From assembly GCF_963675165.1 (NCBI RefSeq), contig NC_087385.1, positions 6,056,912-6,120,911 on the forward strand: 64,000 nt of DNA. Reading direction: 5' to 3'. This DNA comes from Halichondria panicea. Lineage: Eukaryota; Porifera; Demospongiae; Suberitida; Halichondriidae. Of the stretch, positions 24,094 to 33,883 are shown piece after piece. How positions within the stretch are numbered: the first letter of the stretch is position 1; each line of letters starts with the position of its first letter. Made by a program: the position numbers and the translations under genes. The notes below the pieces were generated by a model that saw only the letters and a program-made list of their open reading frames with translations, was not told the DNA's origin and made no database searches.

Positions 24094-24408
24094 GTGACAC
24101 TCATTGCGGAATTTTCTTACAATACTCTCAAGAACATATTTTCTAGAGGGTTTGTTGGTCACAGTTCAGTGGGCACAACCACAGCTATAACCTTCCGTAG
24201 ACACTCTGCCTCGCTCAGTAGATCTAATGCTGTTAGTAAGAGGTCTGCCTACTCTGCCTCGCTCAGTAGATCTAATGCTGTTAGTAAGAGGTCTGCCTAT
24301 AATAATTATGAGGAGTATAATCGATGCAGGTTACTAATACCATTAGAGAAACATTCTAGGTTGTATACACGTGTGCACGTACCTGTTGAGACCGAATGGG
24401 AGGAATAA
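24094..24408 (+). other. Open frame with 48-bp direct duplication, function unknown
   Basis: Open plus-strand stretch of about 100 codons. It contains a perfect in-frame duplication of a 48-bp unit (residues SASLSRSNAVSKRSAY twice, 24208-24300). There is no convincing ATG start and no family that I recognise. The opposite strand just downstream carries collagen-like remnants, so this frame may be incidental. Confidence 0.2.
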
Positions 24409-24419
24409 TGGGGAATACC

Positions 24420-24690
24420 CGATTTCTATTCCAGCGACAGAAACCCAAGTCTCGCAGTTGCCAGGCGAGGAACTTGTTGGCCCCTTGCCCCTGGTGGGCC
24501 TTGTAGGCCCTGTGCCCCTGGTATACCCTGCGCCCCTGCTGGACCTGCTACATCTAGAGGAATGGGAGGGGACGGATTATGGGGAATACCCTGTTACGGT
24601 TCCAACGGCAGAAACCCAAGCCCCGCAGCTGCCATGCCAGGAACTTTACGGATTGGTGGATTGGTGGGAAGGGGGCCTGCAGAAATAAAA
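24420..24690 (-). pseudogene. Decayed collagen-like exons
   Basis: On the minus strand, after an acceptor-like TAGATGTAG, 24480-24556 encodes AGPAGAQGIPGAQGLQGPPG and then ARGQQ, a clear Gly-X-Y run. It is followed by VPRLATARLGFLSLE and a stop. A diverged copy of the flanking part (VPGMAAAGLGFLPLEP, also followed by a stop) lies immediately upstream at 24560-24680. In-frame stops and duplicated flanks suggest a broken gene of the same family as 27362-27470. Confidence 0.5.
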
Positions 24691-25129
24691 CACATTAGCA
24701 ACCTTGAACGTGCATATTAGTATAATGTGTGTGCATGGTAACGAGGACATGGACGGAGGGGGCCATGGTCATGCAGTGGAGGTGTATGGTACAACGGCAC
24801 GTCTGTGGTGATGGTGTTTGTATTTGGAAAGACAACCAGTTTTCTGAATTTCGCAGTTAAGGATTAATCATTTTTTTGTTTCATGCGTCTAGTCGCTCGA
24901 GTCATCTTTATATAATTTATACTTTCGACATAATTTTGTTCTGAAATTTGTCCTGCTGTTTTTTAAATGTAGCATGGCAGGCAGTAAAGCTTCATTTGAG
25001 AACATAATTATGAGTAAATATTAAATTTGTTTTGGATATTTTATTTTTTGCAAAAGCACTAAGATTTCTGAAAGAACAATTATTGTAACTGACGTTTATA
25101 ACTACTTAGCTACTACGCACGCTGCAACA

Positions 25130-26880
25130 CCACTCTAGCTGTACTATAATTATAGCGACTTACTGTGGCGGCAGCTCCTGTCTGCAGATACTGTGTGGAC
25201 ATAGAACTTCTCATTGGTCCAACTCCTTCCCGTACTGGAATAAATTATTCTAATTTGGTTATTTTATTTTTTTGCAAAAGCTCTTATTATTGCAAGAAAC
25301 AAGTCCTCAACTTAAACTATACTAGCAGCTACTTCTGATTGATAGTGACAGGGGCGTTGCTACTCGAGGACTTCTCATTGGTCCAACTCTTCCCTGTACT
25401 GGAGTATTAAGTGATTAAGTGATTTTTTTTTTTTAAGCACTGGATTTCTGAAGAACATTATTTTTAACTACTTACGCTAATATGTGGACATAAAAACTTC
25501 TCATAGGTCCAACTCCTATTCCCATACTGGAGTAAATTAATTGAGTGATTTGTTTTATTTTTTGAAAAAGCAAATTTCAGTAATACAGTCACTTAATTCC
25601 AAATAATGTTGGTGGTATCTAAACTCTTAAATATGCTCAGCACATTGTAAGTGTTGATGCAGCCTTAGTTTATTAGAAGATATCACCTTCAGATACTTCC
25701 TATAACAGATAAAAATAGAATGTAAAAAATACATCAATAGGAGTGTGTACATTAATTAAAGAGTTTTTTGGCAAATGTTGGCTTTATGTCGTTATTATCT
25801 TGGTTAGCTTGCTTTTCAGCGACCAATCGTAAATATTAATATTAATTAATTTTTTATTATATTAGTAAACTGACATTTATAACTAAATATGCTTTCATGT
25901 CTCAGTGACTTCATTCTCAAATGGCAATAGATCATCAGCATAAGAAACAACATTTGGATCAGTAATAAAATGACAACAAATGAACAGCAATGATATTACA
26001 TATCCGTCTACAAAAACACACATACGTTATAAAAAAAATAACTAAAAATGTCTTTAACTACTTTTGTCTTCGGTTGCTCGCTTGATATTACACTAATACT
26101 TGGACGAGTGTACCACAGAGCAACAGAGAGTTGCAGTCAGTGTTAGGGCCACTTCATCATCGATCGTACCACAGAGCAAGGATGAAGAGGCACTGGGCAC
26201 ATAAATGACATCATTTATGCTTACGAACACTGGCCATCATCTTCGCCAATATGTCTTGCTTCTTGGTTAGCTTGCTTTTCAGCGACCAATCGTAAATATT
26301 AATATTAATTAATTTTTTTACTTATTACAAAAAACAAGCCATACTATAATTATTACTACTTCTGGTTGATAGTGACAGGGACATTGAAGATCTAACTACT
26401 TAGCTACTACGCACGCTGCAACACCACTCTATAGCTGTACTATATAGCGACTTACTGTGGCGGCAGCTCCTAGCTGCAGATACTGTGTGGACATAAGAAC
26501 TTCTCATTGGTCCAACTCCTTCCCGTACTGGAGTAAATATTCATCCTAATTTGATTATTTTATTTTTTTTGCAAAAGCACTTATTGTGCAAGAAACAGTC
26601 CTCAACTTAAACTATACTAGCAGCTACTTCTGATTGATAGTGACAGGCATTGACTACTCGAGGACTTCTCATTGGTCCAACTCTTTCCCGTACTGAGTAT
26701 TAAGTGATTAAGTGATTTTTTTTTGATTTTTTGCAAAAGCACTGGATTTCTGAAGAACATTATTTTTCAATAGTAAACTGACGTTTACAACTACTTTACG
26801 CTAATATGTGGACAGAATCATAGGTCCAACTCCTATTCCCATACTGGAGTAAATTCATGTTACGTAATTAAGTGATCATT
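25130..26880 (-). pseudogene. Duplicated fragments of a minus-strand gene
   Basis: The block 25100-25440 recurs at 26390-26720, with small indels (shared TACTACGCACGCTGCAACAC and GACTTACTGTGGCGGCAGCT). Both copies contain, on the minus strand, TACTCCAG followed by GGAGTTGGACCAATGAGAAG. This segment occurs eight times between 25.2 and 28.3 kb (around 25216, 25380, 25506, 26509, 26674, 26823, 27499, 28302). No intact frame. Another pair of duplicates (25800-25850 and 26260-26310) shares GGTTAGCTTGCTTTTCAGCG. The intervening DNA is AT-rich. Confidence 0.5.
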
Positions 26881-27361
26881 ATTTTTTTGTTTTATTTTTT
26901 GCAAAAGCACTAGATATCTAAATTTACAATAGTAAACTAACGTTTATAACTACTTACGCTAATACTTGGGCGGGTAGGATGAAGAAGCACTGGGGCACAA
27001 ACATTGACATCATTTATGCTTACGAACACTGACCATCATATCTTCGCCAAGATGTCTTGCTTCCTGGTTCGCTTGCTTTTCATTCACTCTAACTGTTCTT
27101 TTAGCGACCAATCCCAACAAGAGCCCGTGGCCAATCACCTGGAGAACGACCCTCTTATGATAGCGCCCGATTTCTTTCAGGCATGTGAACAATAATTCAT
27201 GTTTGAAATGCATCAGGAATAAACTCTAACATGTTGGCTACGCACGCTGCACAACACCATCCTATAGCTACTTCTATACCGGTAGCTCCTGGCTCCAGAA
27301 GCAAAAAAAACCTGCAAGAAAGGAAACAATCGGTGAAAAATTAGAAACTTACTATCTGCTT

Positions 27362-27530
27362 CTTGAGATCATCAATCTCGTCTGTGTTGGCTGGATCACC
27401 CTTCTCTCCTCTGAAACCTCTTTCCCCATCCCGACCAATGGCTCCCCTCGTGCCCCGTTATGTTCTGTAGCATGTGGATATAAGAACTTCTCTCGTTGGT
27501 CCAACTCCTCTTTTCATCTGGAGTAAATAT
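27362..27530 (-). pseudogene. Collagen-like exon with coiled-coil C-terminus, probably decayed
   Basis: On the minus strand an exon runs from TTTACTCCAG (about 27525) to a donor ATA|GTAAGT (about 27356). Its second half reads TRGAIGRDGERGFRGEKGDP and then ANTDEIDDLKKQI, i.e. Gly-X-Y triplets ending in a short heptad-like helix, as in collagen stalks that precede a globular head. The first half (RGVGPTREVLI) is in the same frame but is separated by one in-frame TAA, which argues for decay or a wrong exon start. Confidence 0.5.
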
Positions 27531-27540
27531 TTAGTTTTTA

Positions 27541-28215
27541 TTTTTTTGCAAAAGTACTGAAATAACAATTATCTAAGCGAGCGTACTGAGGTAATATTTT
27601 CCCCCACTCTTCATTTTCCTTGCTTCTATCATTTTCCTCTTCCTTCCTCCTTCTCTTTCTTGAAACCCACAAGACAGGTGAGTTGGCGCCGATGTTTTTG
27701 CCTCCACACTGCCAACGATACTTTATGTCACTGGAATGGCCACTGGCTATACAATAAAATTAATAGGCTGATCTTCACGAAGCTTCATATACATTTCTAC
27801 ATAGTCTCTTAGTTTAGTTCTATTGGTCAGGTCGTCCCATTCAATGGGTGACCCCTTCGGTTTCTGGAAGTGTATAGACATTTCTTGAGGATCGATGAAC
27901 CTAGCACTTGGACGGGTAGGATGAAGAAAGCACTGGGGCACATAAACGTTCACTGCTGTGACTGAACTAAACAAGACTAAAAAAATTAAATGGAGACTTT
28001 ATATCGTTGTACCGAGATTCTCATTCTGGATCCTTGTAGTGTGCATGAACGTCTCTCTCACACAATTTATGTTTGCATGCACTAGCTTTATCTTGGGCAC
28101 TGTAAACTTACGAAACTTACGGTGGACCTGCTCCAGGTGTTCAACATACTGTGTCGCCTCTAGGAAGGAGTATTCCTTACTGGATCCTTTTGGAGTCGTT
28201 GACAAGATTTGGCAT
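27541..28215 (-). pseudogene. C-terminal-domain fragments of unknown family
   Basis: Minus-strand pieces with splice-like borders: 28115-28205 encodes TPKGSSKEYSFLEATQYVEH and LEQVH before GTAAGT. 27747-27950 encodes VNVYVPQCFLHPTRPSARFI and continues through GSPIEWDDLTNRTKLRDYVE to a stop. 27541-27765, in another frame, reads CIASGHSSDIKYRWQCGGKN and continues to a Lys/Arg/Glu-rich tail ending TFAKK, stop. The Cys, IKYRW and VLWV spacing is faintly Ig-like. Diverged copies lie at 29270-29430 and 29560-29610, the former with a deletion and frame changes. I do not recognise the family. Confidence 0.35.
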
Positions 28216-28505
28216 TCAGATTAGTAAAAGAACACAGCGAATTGCAAGCTGTTATAATTTATACCAATTCAATCTCGCATGTACTATAAGAACTTCTCAT
28301 TGGTCCAATTTATCTTCTTGTACTGGAGTAAATATTCATTTGATGAGTGACTTGTAGTTACATTTATTTTATTAATTTGCACATGGCTTGTTTGGGATTT
28401 TTTTCCTTTGGGGGTTCATGGGACAATCTCATTGTGGGTGCCGATTGCACACAGAACACGGCATAGCGTCATGCCGCCTAAGTCTGCACAGTACACACAT
28501 ACCTG

Positions 28506-29060
28506 GTGCAGGAGTGGAGGGTTTTAGAGACTGGAGATAGTCAATAACTCCAGCCTTTGTGCAGGAGTGGAGGGTTTCAGAGACTGGAGATAGTCAATGA
28601 CTCAAGCCTCTGTGCAGGAGTGGAGGGTTTTAGAGACTGGAGATAGTCAATAACTCCAGCCTTTGTGCAGGAGTGGAGGGTTTCAGAGACTGGAGATAGT
28701 CAATGACTCAAGCCTCTGTGCAGGAGTGGAGGGTTTCAGAGACTAGAGATAGTCAACAACTCCAGCCTCTGTGGGCGGCCTTCCTGCTAGTGAAGGCAGA
28801 CAGTGTTAATCTGCTTAGTACTTTTACAGTTCTTGATAGGAGTACACACATACCTGGTTCAGGAGTGGAGGGGACTAGAGATAGTCAACGACTCCAGCCT
28901 CTGTGCAGGAGTGGAGGGTTTCAGAGACTAGAGATAGTCAACAACTCCAGCCTCTGTGGGCGGCCTTCCTGCTAGTGAAGGCAGACAGTGTTAATCTGCT
29001 TAGTACTTTTACAGTTCTTGATAGGAGTACACACATACCTGGTTCAGGAGTGGAGGGTTT
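28506..29060 (-). repeat. 53-bp minisatellite derived from an exon, plus local duplication
   Basis: About five copies of a 53-bp unit starting TGCAGGAGTGGAGGGTTT occupy 28506-28770. A larger duplication then repeats 28705-28860 at about 28905-29050. Read on the minus strand the unit contains DYLQSLKPSTPAP, the same peptide encoded next to the donor of the exon ending at 31938. Unit length is not a multiple of three. Confidence 0.75.
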
Positions 29061-29107
29061 CCGTATAGACTGGCGCATGATTCACTTGCGTTCTCAAGCA
29101 CCAATTG

Positions 29108-30370
29108 TCACTCTTGAGTAACTACCGAATAACAATTATTACACAAATGCTGTTTATAACTTCCTACCCTAAGCGAGTTGGCTCCAATGTTTACTGACAG
29201 TACATGAATATGTGCCGGGTACCCAAACCCACAAGACAAGCGAGTTGGCGCCGATGTTTTTGCCTCCACACTGCCAACGATACTTATGTCAATGGAATGG
29301 CCACTGGCTATACAATAAATAGATCTTCGTGCTTCATATAGACATTTCTTGAGGATCGATGAACCAGCACTTGGACGGGTAGGATGAAGAAAGCACTGGG
29401 GCACATAAACGTTCACTGGTGTGACTGAACTAAAAAATAAAATGGAAAATTATATTGTTGACAATTCAAATATTTGTTAGTGCGCGCTGTGAACCTAAGT
29501 TAAGGTGCAGTAAAAAAAAAAAGTTGTGTACATGAACGTCTCGTATAATTTAATGGTACTTACGGTGGACCTGCTCCAGGTGTTTGACGTACTGTGTCGC
29601 CTATCAGAAGGAGTGATCCTTACAATCAGCTCGTGTCCATGATCCAAGTTCATTCTGTAATTGAACACATTTTTGACCATTCTTCCACTACGAGGTGCAT
29701 ATCTCTTATGGTGCAGAAATGTTGGAACGGACACTGCCGCCATACTGAATTTCTTCTAAAAGAATATTAATTTTTTTTTTCCAAATTATAACAATTATTA
29801 ACAGTTTTCTCCTCATGGCCCATGACATGGGGCCGGTGTACGGGTGGCAACATTTGGGGTGGCCATGGCCCCCAAAATCTCTTCCATGACGTCCTCCTGC
29901 TCTACGTCCACGTCCCCTATAACTATACAACTGACATTACTTGGTGCTTACTCCAAATTAAAGTCGCGGCCTGCCATTTTTAGCAAAACTTTTGATGGCT
30001 GCGGCCAAAAGATGTTCTAGCTGCCCCATCACCTCCATAACTGCATGAATTGTGTATCTCCTTTCTCTGGGCTGGCCAGGATCTTGGAAAGAACGCCACT
30101 TGTACAACATAATCTGTAGAGATTTGCTACAGGTTTTCCTAAACACTCGAAAACTCGACCAGCTGAACCACTTGGACCTCCCTTACACAGGGGGGAGCTC
30201 TCATCAATGGTACAAATTACATGACTCCGCGGTATGAGTTTCGGCCTCCATAGCACTAGCCGTCGTCAGCCCTCTCAAAGCCTCCTCAACGGTGGGTGGT
30301 AGAGGTTGAGGGAGTAGTCCCGCCAGTGTAAACTACGAGGGCGTAAAGTTACTAGCGCTCTCTGCAAGAA
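29108..30370 (-). pseudogene. Second set of fragments of the same minus-strand family
   Basis: 29270-29430 repeats the VNVYVPQCFLHPTRPSA segment with a deletion. 29560-29745 encodes AAVSVPTFLHHKRYAPRSGR and then MNLDHGHELIVRITPS, followed after a frame change by ATQYVKHLEQVH and GTAAGT, matching the 28.1-kb copy. 29820-29930 is Arg/Gly-rich (YRGRGRRAGGRHGRDFGGHG). 29965-30140 carries QPRERRYTIHAVMEVMGQLE and runs to a stop after NGRPRL. 30240-30360 follows a TTTTCTTGCAG acceptor shared with 27320. I see no continuous gene model through these pieces. Confidence 0.35.
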
Positions 30371-31679
30371 AAGGACACGGTGAAAAAATAATCAATGATT
30401 GTAATACACAATAAAATTAATTTATTTGTAAGCAGGTGCTACCATGAGTAGTAATTAGAGTCTACATGTTCAGTCACTCTGAGTCTTGTTCAGCCATTGA
30501 AGCTACGATCAGTTGGATCCTTCCACGAGAACTCTGTCTGTATGGAGATCAATGCAGCTGCATATACATTCTCCACGCTTACGTTTGATGAGGGTCCCTG
30601 GTTCTTTTGGAGGCTCCTCTACTTCATTTAGATTATAATTTATGTACATAAAAACGTATTGCCTCCATTACACATACAACCTCCTCGTCATGCTGATGTA
30701 CCTTGATTAGTGCTGATGCCCTATGAATTGTCACCTGGCTGCCAATAATGGTTTTTTCTATAATTATTAACTATAGTATAAATAAAGAAACTGCAGTTAA
30801 TCATGTCGCGTTACTATTATTACACTAAGCTTCGGTGCAACTTGAGGAATGAGTTCCTTCACATCGTATGCAAGCCACACCATTGCTACATGACCTGGGG
30901 CTTTGCCTGCTGTAAGGTCTTGAAACAGGAAACAAGCAAATCCAAACTGGTGTTTTACTATAAGCTTGTTCTTGAAGGTAGCCTATATCGTAAGGGCTAC
31001 CTGGAGGTCCCTCATGTACCTTGATCAGTGCTGATGCCCTATTTCTTTACATTTATAAATCGTAAGCAGTTAATCGTGTCACATTCTATCAGTACCACAA
31101 AATAGTAGCCCTGGACGAACATCAATAGTTCGTCACTTTCAATTTCTCTTTTTAAAGTTTTTCTTTGCTTGTGAAGTGATTTATTATGTAATTGAGAATG
31201 TTCCAGAAGGAAACAGTCTGTTCCAATTCACTTGTGACAAATTCCTCCACTAGACTTGAGTTGATGCTAAAATTAGAGCTCTCTTGTTCTTTGTAAGGAC
31301 CATTGTAACACACTTCGACAGGCCTGTTTTGGCCAAATAGCCAGTTGCATATATTCCAGCCTGGGCAACAGTAGCCTCAATATTGTTCAGTCCTGGTTTG
31401 CTTTGCGTTTCACCCACTGAAGTACACATCATCTTGTAGTCACCAGATGACTTTGTTCACCACTAGAGTGTGCCCTTTGTACCCTAATCAAAATGTAAAA
31501 GTACTGAATGACTGACACTACGCTGTGGTTAGGTTAGATTGGACACTGGTACCACCTAGATTTCCTTCCTCTGTAGTATATATGTGTGAATCTTACCGAA
31601 TTGTCTTTTAATTGTGACGTGTACATCACCAGGATTGCACACAGAACACGGCATAGCGTCATGCAGCATAAGTCTGCAC
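30371..31679. other. No supported gene; scattered short open stretches
   Basis: Minus-strand 30510-30625 reads EVEEPPKEPGTLIKRKRGEC and runs to a stop, with an internal donor-like GTAAGC. 31250-31432 on the minus strand is open (VGETQSKPGLNNIEATVAQA and more). Plus-strand 30803-31024 is open from an ATG. None has a recognisable family or convincing splice context. The sentence-like repeat TCATGTACCTTGATCAGTGC also occurs in diverged form near 30700 and 31013. Confidence 0.3.
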
Positions 31680-31980
31680 AGTACACACATACCTGGTGCA
31701 GGAGTGGAGGGTTTCAGAGATTGGAGATAGTCAATAACTCCAGTACGCACATACCTGGTGCAGGAGTGGAGGGTTTCAGAGATTGGAGATAGTCAATAAC
31801 TCCAGTACGCACATACCTGGTGCAGGAGTGGAGGGTTTCAGAGATTGGAGATAGTCAATAACTCCAGTACGCACATACTTGGTTCAGGAGTGGAAGGTAG
31901 AGGCTTGATATAGTCAACAACTCCAGTACACACGTACTTGGTGCAGGAGTGGAGGGTTTCCGGAGATAGTCAACAACATC
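31680..31980 (-). repeat. 62-bp minisatellite derived from a stalk exon
   Basis: Three near-perfect 62-bp copies (31680, 31742, 31804) and two diverged ones (31866, 31925). Each contains, on the minus strand, GVIDYLQSLKPSTPAP followed directly by a donor-like GTATGT. The array abuts the exon ending at 31938, whose 3' end is the same motif (VVDYLRKPSTPAP), so it arose by amplification of an exon end plus its 5' splice site. Confidence 0.8.
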
Positions 31981-32358
31981 AGAATAAGAATCGTATGATT
32001 CACTTGCATTCTCTAAGATAATGATGTTAATTGATGCTACATAGCAACACAACAGTACAAATCTGTGGTAGGCTTGATACGGGGGCGGCCGGGTAGTATA
32101 GTCAGGCGGGGTAGTGGTAGGTCCTAGATTGTACACCGGAACTATATCACCTGTCAGAACAATCACTCACCAGGGTCCTCCCAGAAATATTTAATTTGGT
32201 GGTTCGTACGAAAATTTGGACCAACAAAAATTACCCGCTATAGGGACCATCATACTCCCAGCTGGGGGATAGCCATTCTTTTGAGCGCTTACCGTTGGTG
32301 GGACCATCCTCTTGTTTGGGGGTACATGTGTTTCATCATTCATTTTTCTCTTCATCAT
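31938..32358 (-). CDS. 5' end of a putative type II membrane stalk protein (incomplete)
   Basis: Exon a (32235-32358) starts MMKRKMNDETHVPPNKRMVP and ends PIAG before a GTAATT donor. Exon b (31938-32150), after TGACAG, continues GDIVPVYNLGPTTTPPDYTT, a Pro/Tyr-rich tract, then HRFVLLCCYVASINIIILEN, a hydrophobic segment, then SYDSYSDVVDYLRKPSTPAP and a GTACGT donor. The frame joins exactly. A basic, Pro-rich N-terminus, one hydrophobic segment and a Pro-rich stalk suggest a type II membrane protein, plausibly with the collagen-like exons found downstream on the same strand. The downstream exons are not resolved and the gene may be dead. A diverged copy of part of exon b lies at 33180-33240. 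Confidence 0.35.
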
Positions 32359-32639
32359 CCTGCGAGTCTAGTCTAAGCTAGCTATTAAGGTCACATTACG
32401 TCCGTGGGCGTACATTAAACTGCAATAGCTAAAATGATGAGTTCTTCCCTTTTAGTTATGTCTGTTGTGGTTTGGGGGATTCTAGTACCCCTTTGACAAG
32501 TTTTTTAAGGGAGGAGAAACTATATAATTATGTAATGATGTTGTTGGTTTAAATGGTGTGTGGTGAAAAGGGTTAGGGGGAATTAATTTTAGATTTTATG
32601 TAAATTTAAGTCGTTTAGTGCCGCTCTGCTGTTTAATTG

Positions 32640-33020
32640 TGGGGTGGCTGTTGTTAAGATCGTGTAGTAGCCTCTCCAGGTCCTCTTTTGAAGCATGAGA
32701 ATATCATCACTTTTTCTAATTTGCCCAGGAAAATGTTTGCATACGTAGTGGCCATCTTTGTGCCCATAGCTGGTGCCTCTGATTTGGCTCTAGGTTCTAT
32801 CCCCGAACTTGAAAATGTTGTACTTTAGGACGAACCTGAGAAAGCTTCCTTTGGGATGGGCAGGTTGTTTGTTAGTTCAATGCATGCCTGGATGCCCTCT
32901 TCTTGGGGAATAAGCCCATGACGTCTATACTGACCAGGATGGTATGTGGTAGAAAGGCTGGTCCCTGAGAAAGGATCTCGAGTCTTTTATGTATGAGGGG
33001 AATGGCCTTCATCACTAGTT
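32640..33020 (-). pseudogene. Decayed Penelope-like reverse transcriptase fragment
   Basis: Minus-strand pieces in shifting frames: YIKDSRSFLRDQP (about 32990), LVSIDVMGLF (about 32930), PQEEGIQACIELTNNLPIPK (about 32900) and PAMGTKMATTYANIFLGKLE (about 32750). Their order and wording fit the reverse-transcriptase core of Penelope-like elements, whose motifs include a DV-SL-TNIP block, an EEGI-AC block and an AMGTKMAP-YANIFM block. At least two frameshifts and several stops show that it is inactive. The match is from memory of the family; no search was run. Confidence 0.55.
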
Positions 33021-33883
33021 AAGGTAGTGGTAAATAAATGTGTGAATGTATGAATGTACATTTGGTCTTCTTTAGGATGGCAGATGGATCGATGGGGAAC
33101 AGAAGTCCAATCAAGGTAATGATACTGTTCTAACAGGTGGCCGGTGTTACTATGCAGTTTATAATTATATTCATGATGCTACAGAGCAACACAGCAGTAC
33201 AAATCTGTGGTAGGCTTGATATGAGTGGCCGGCCGGGCTATTTCTAAATCTATGTGTTGATTGATTGTTTTGTTTTGCAGTTCACTTTCCTTGAGTCCCA
33301 AGTGCCAAGGGGGATACACTGCACATAGTCGACTGGAGAAATCTCTGTGATATGGATCCCATAAACCCTTAGCGACTACAAGAGACGAGAGACTATGTTC
33401 ATTATTTACACAGTAGGCTTTTCCCAATTATTCTATTTTTATGCCGAGAGAGTCTACTTATTATTCTTTTTTTGTCCCTTTATTCCCTAAATAAATTCAG
33501 TTTTAATCATTGTATATACTGTAACATAACTGAGGCCTCAATGTAATCGCTGAGTGTCATTAAATGAATTTTATAAAAGAGAGAACACCCTTTCTGTACC
33601 CCTATGTTACTTAGATCTATGATTCTAGAATCTATTATTTCAAAATTATGTGAAAAGCCTATACATAACTATTATTTGAACAAGATGCATTCACCCTGTG
33701 CGTTGAGCTTCATTGCACAGCTAACAGAAAACAGATTAACAGGAATGATTGTAAATCTATAATTTATAGTAATTTATAGTGCCTTTGAAATTGCACCATT
33801 AACATAATTCATAATAATATTCATAATTATACAATATAGGTACAATAATTATCTTAATATGATTATATATTAATTAGTGTTAG
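33021..33883. other. No gene seen; AT-rich
   Basis: Holds a duplicate of part of the 32.06-kb segment (33180-33240, CAGTACAAATCTGTGGTAGG) and otherwise AT-rich sequence up to the NFRKB stop codon. Confidence 0.4.

Noticed and set aside
24094-24408. Protein-coding gene with 16-residue repeat
   Set aside because: No ATG, no splice context I trust, no family; the neighbouring coding traces are on the other strand. Listed only as an open stretch of low confidence.
27541-27765. Immunoglobulin domain
   Set aside because: Only a faint Cys / Trp spacing is present, without a second cysteine or DxGxYxC motif; kept only as a remark in the fragment entry.
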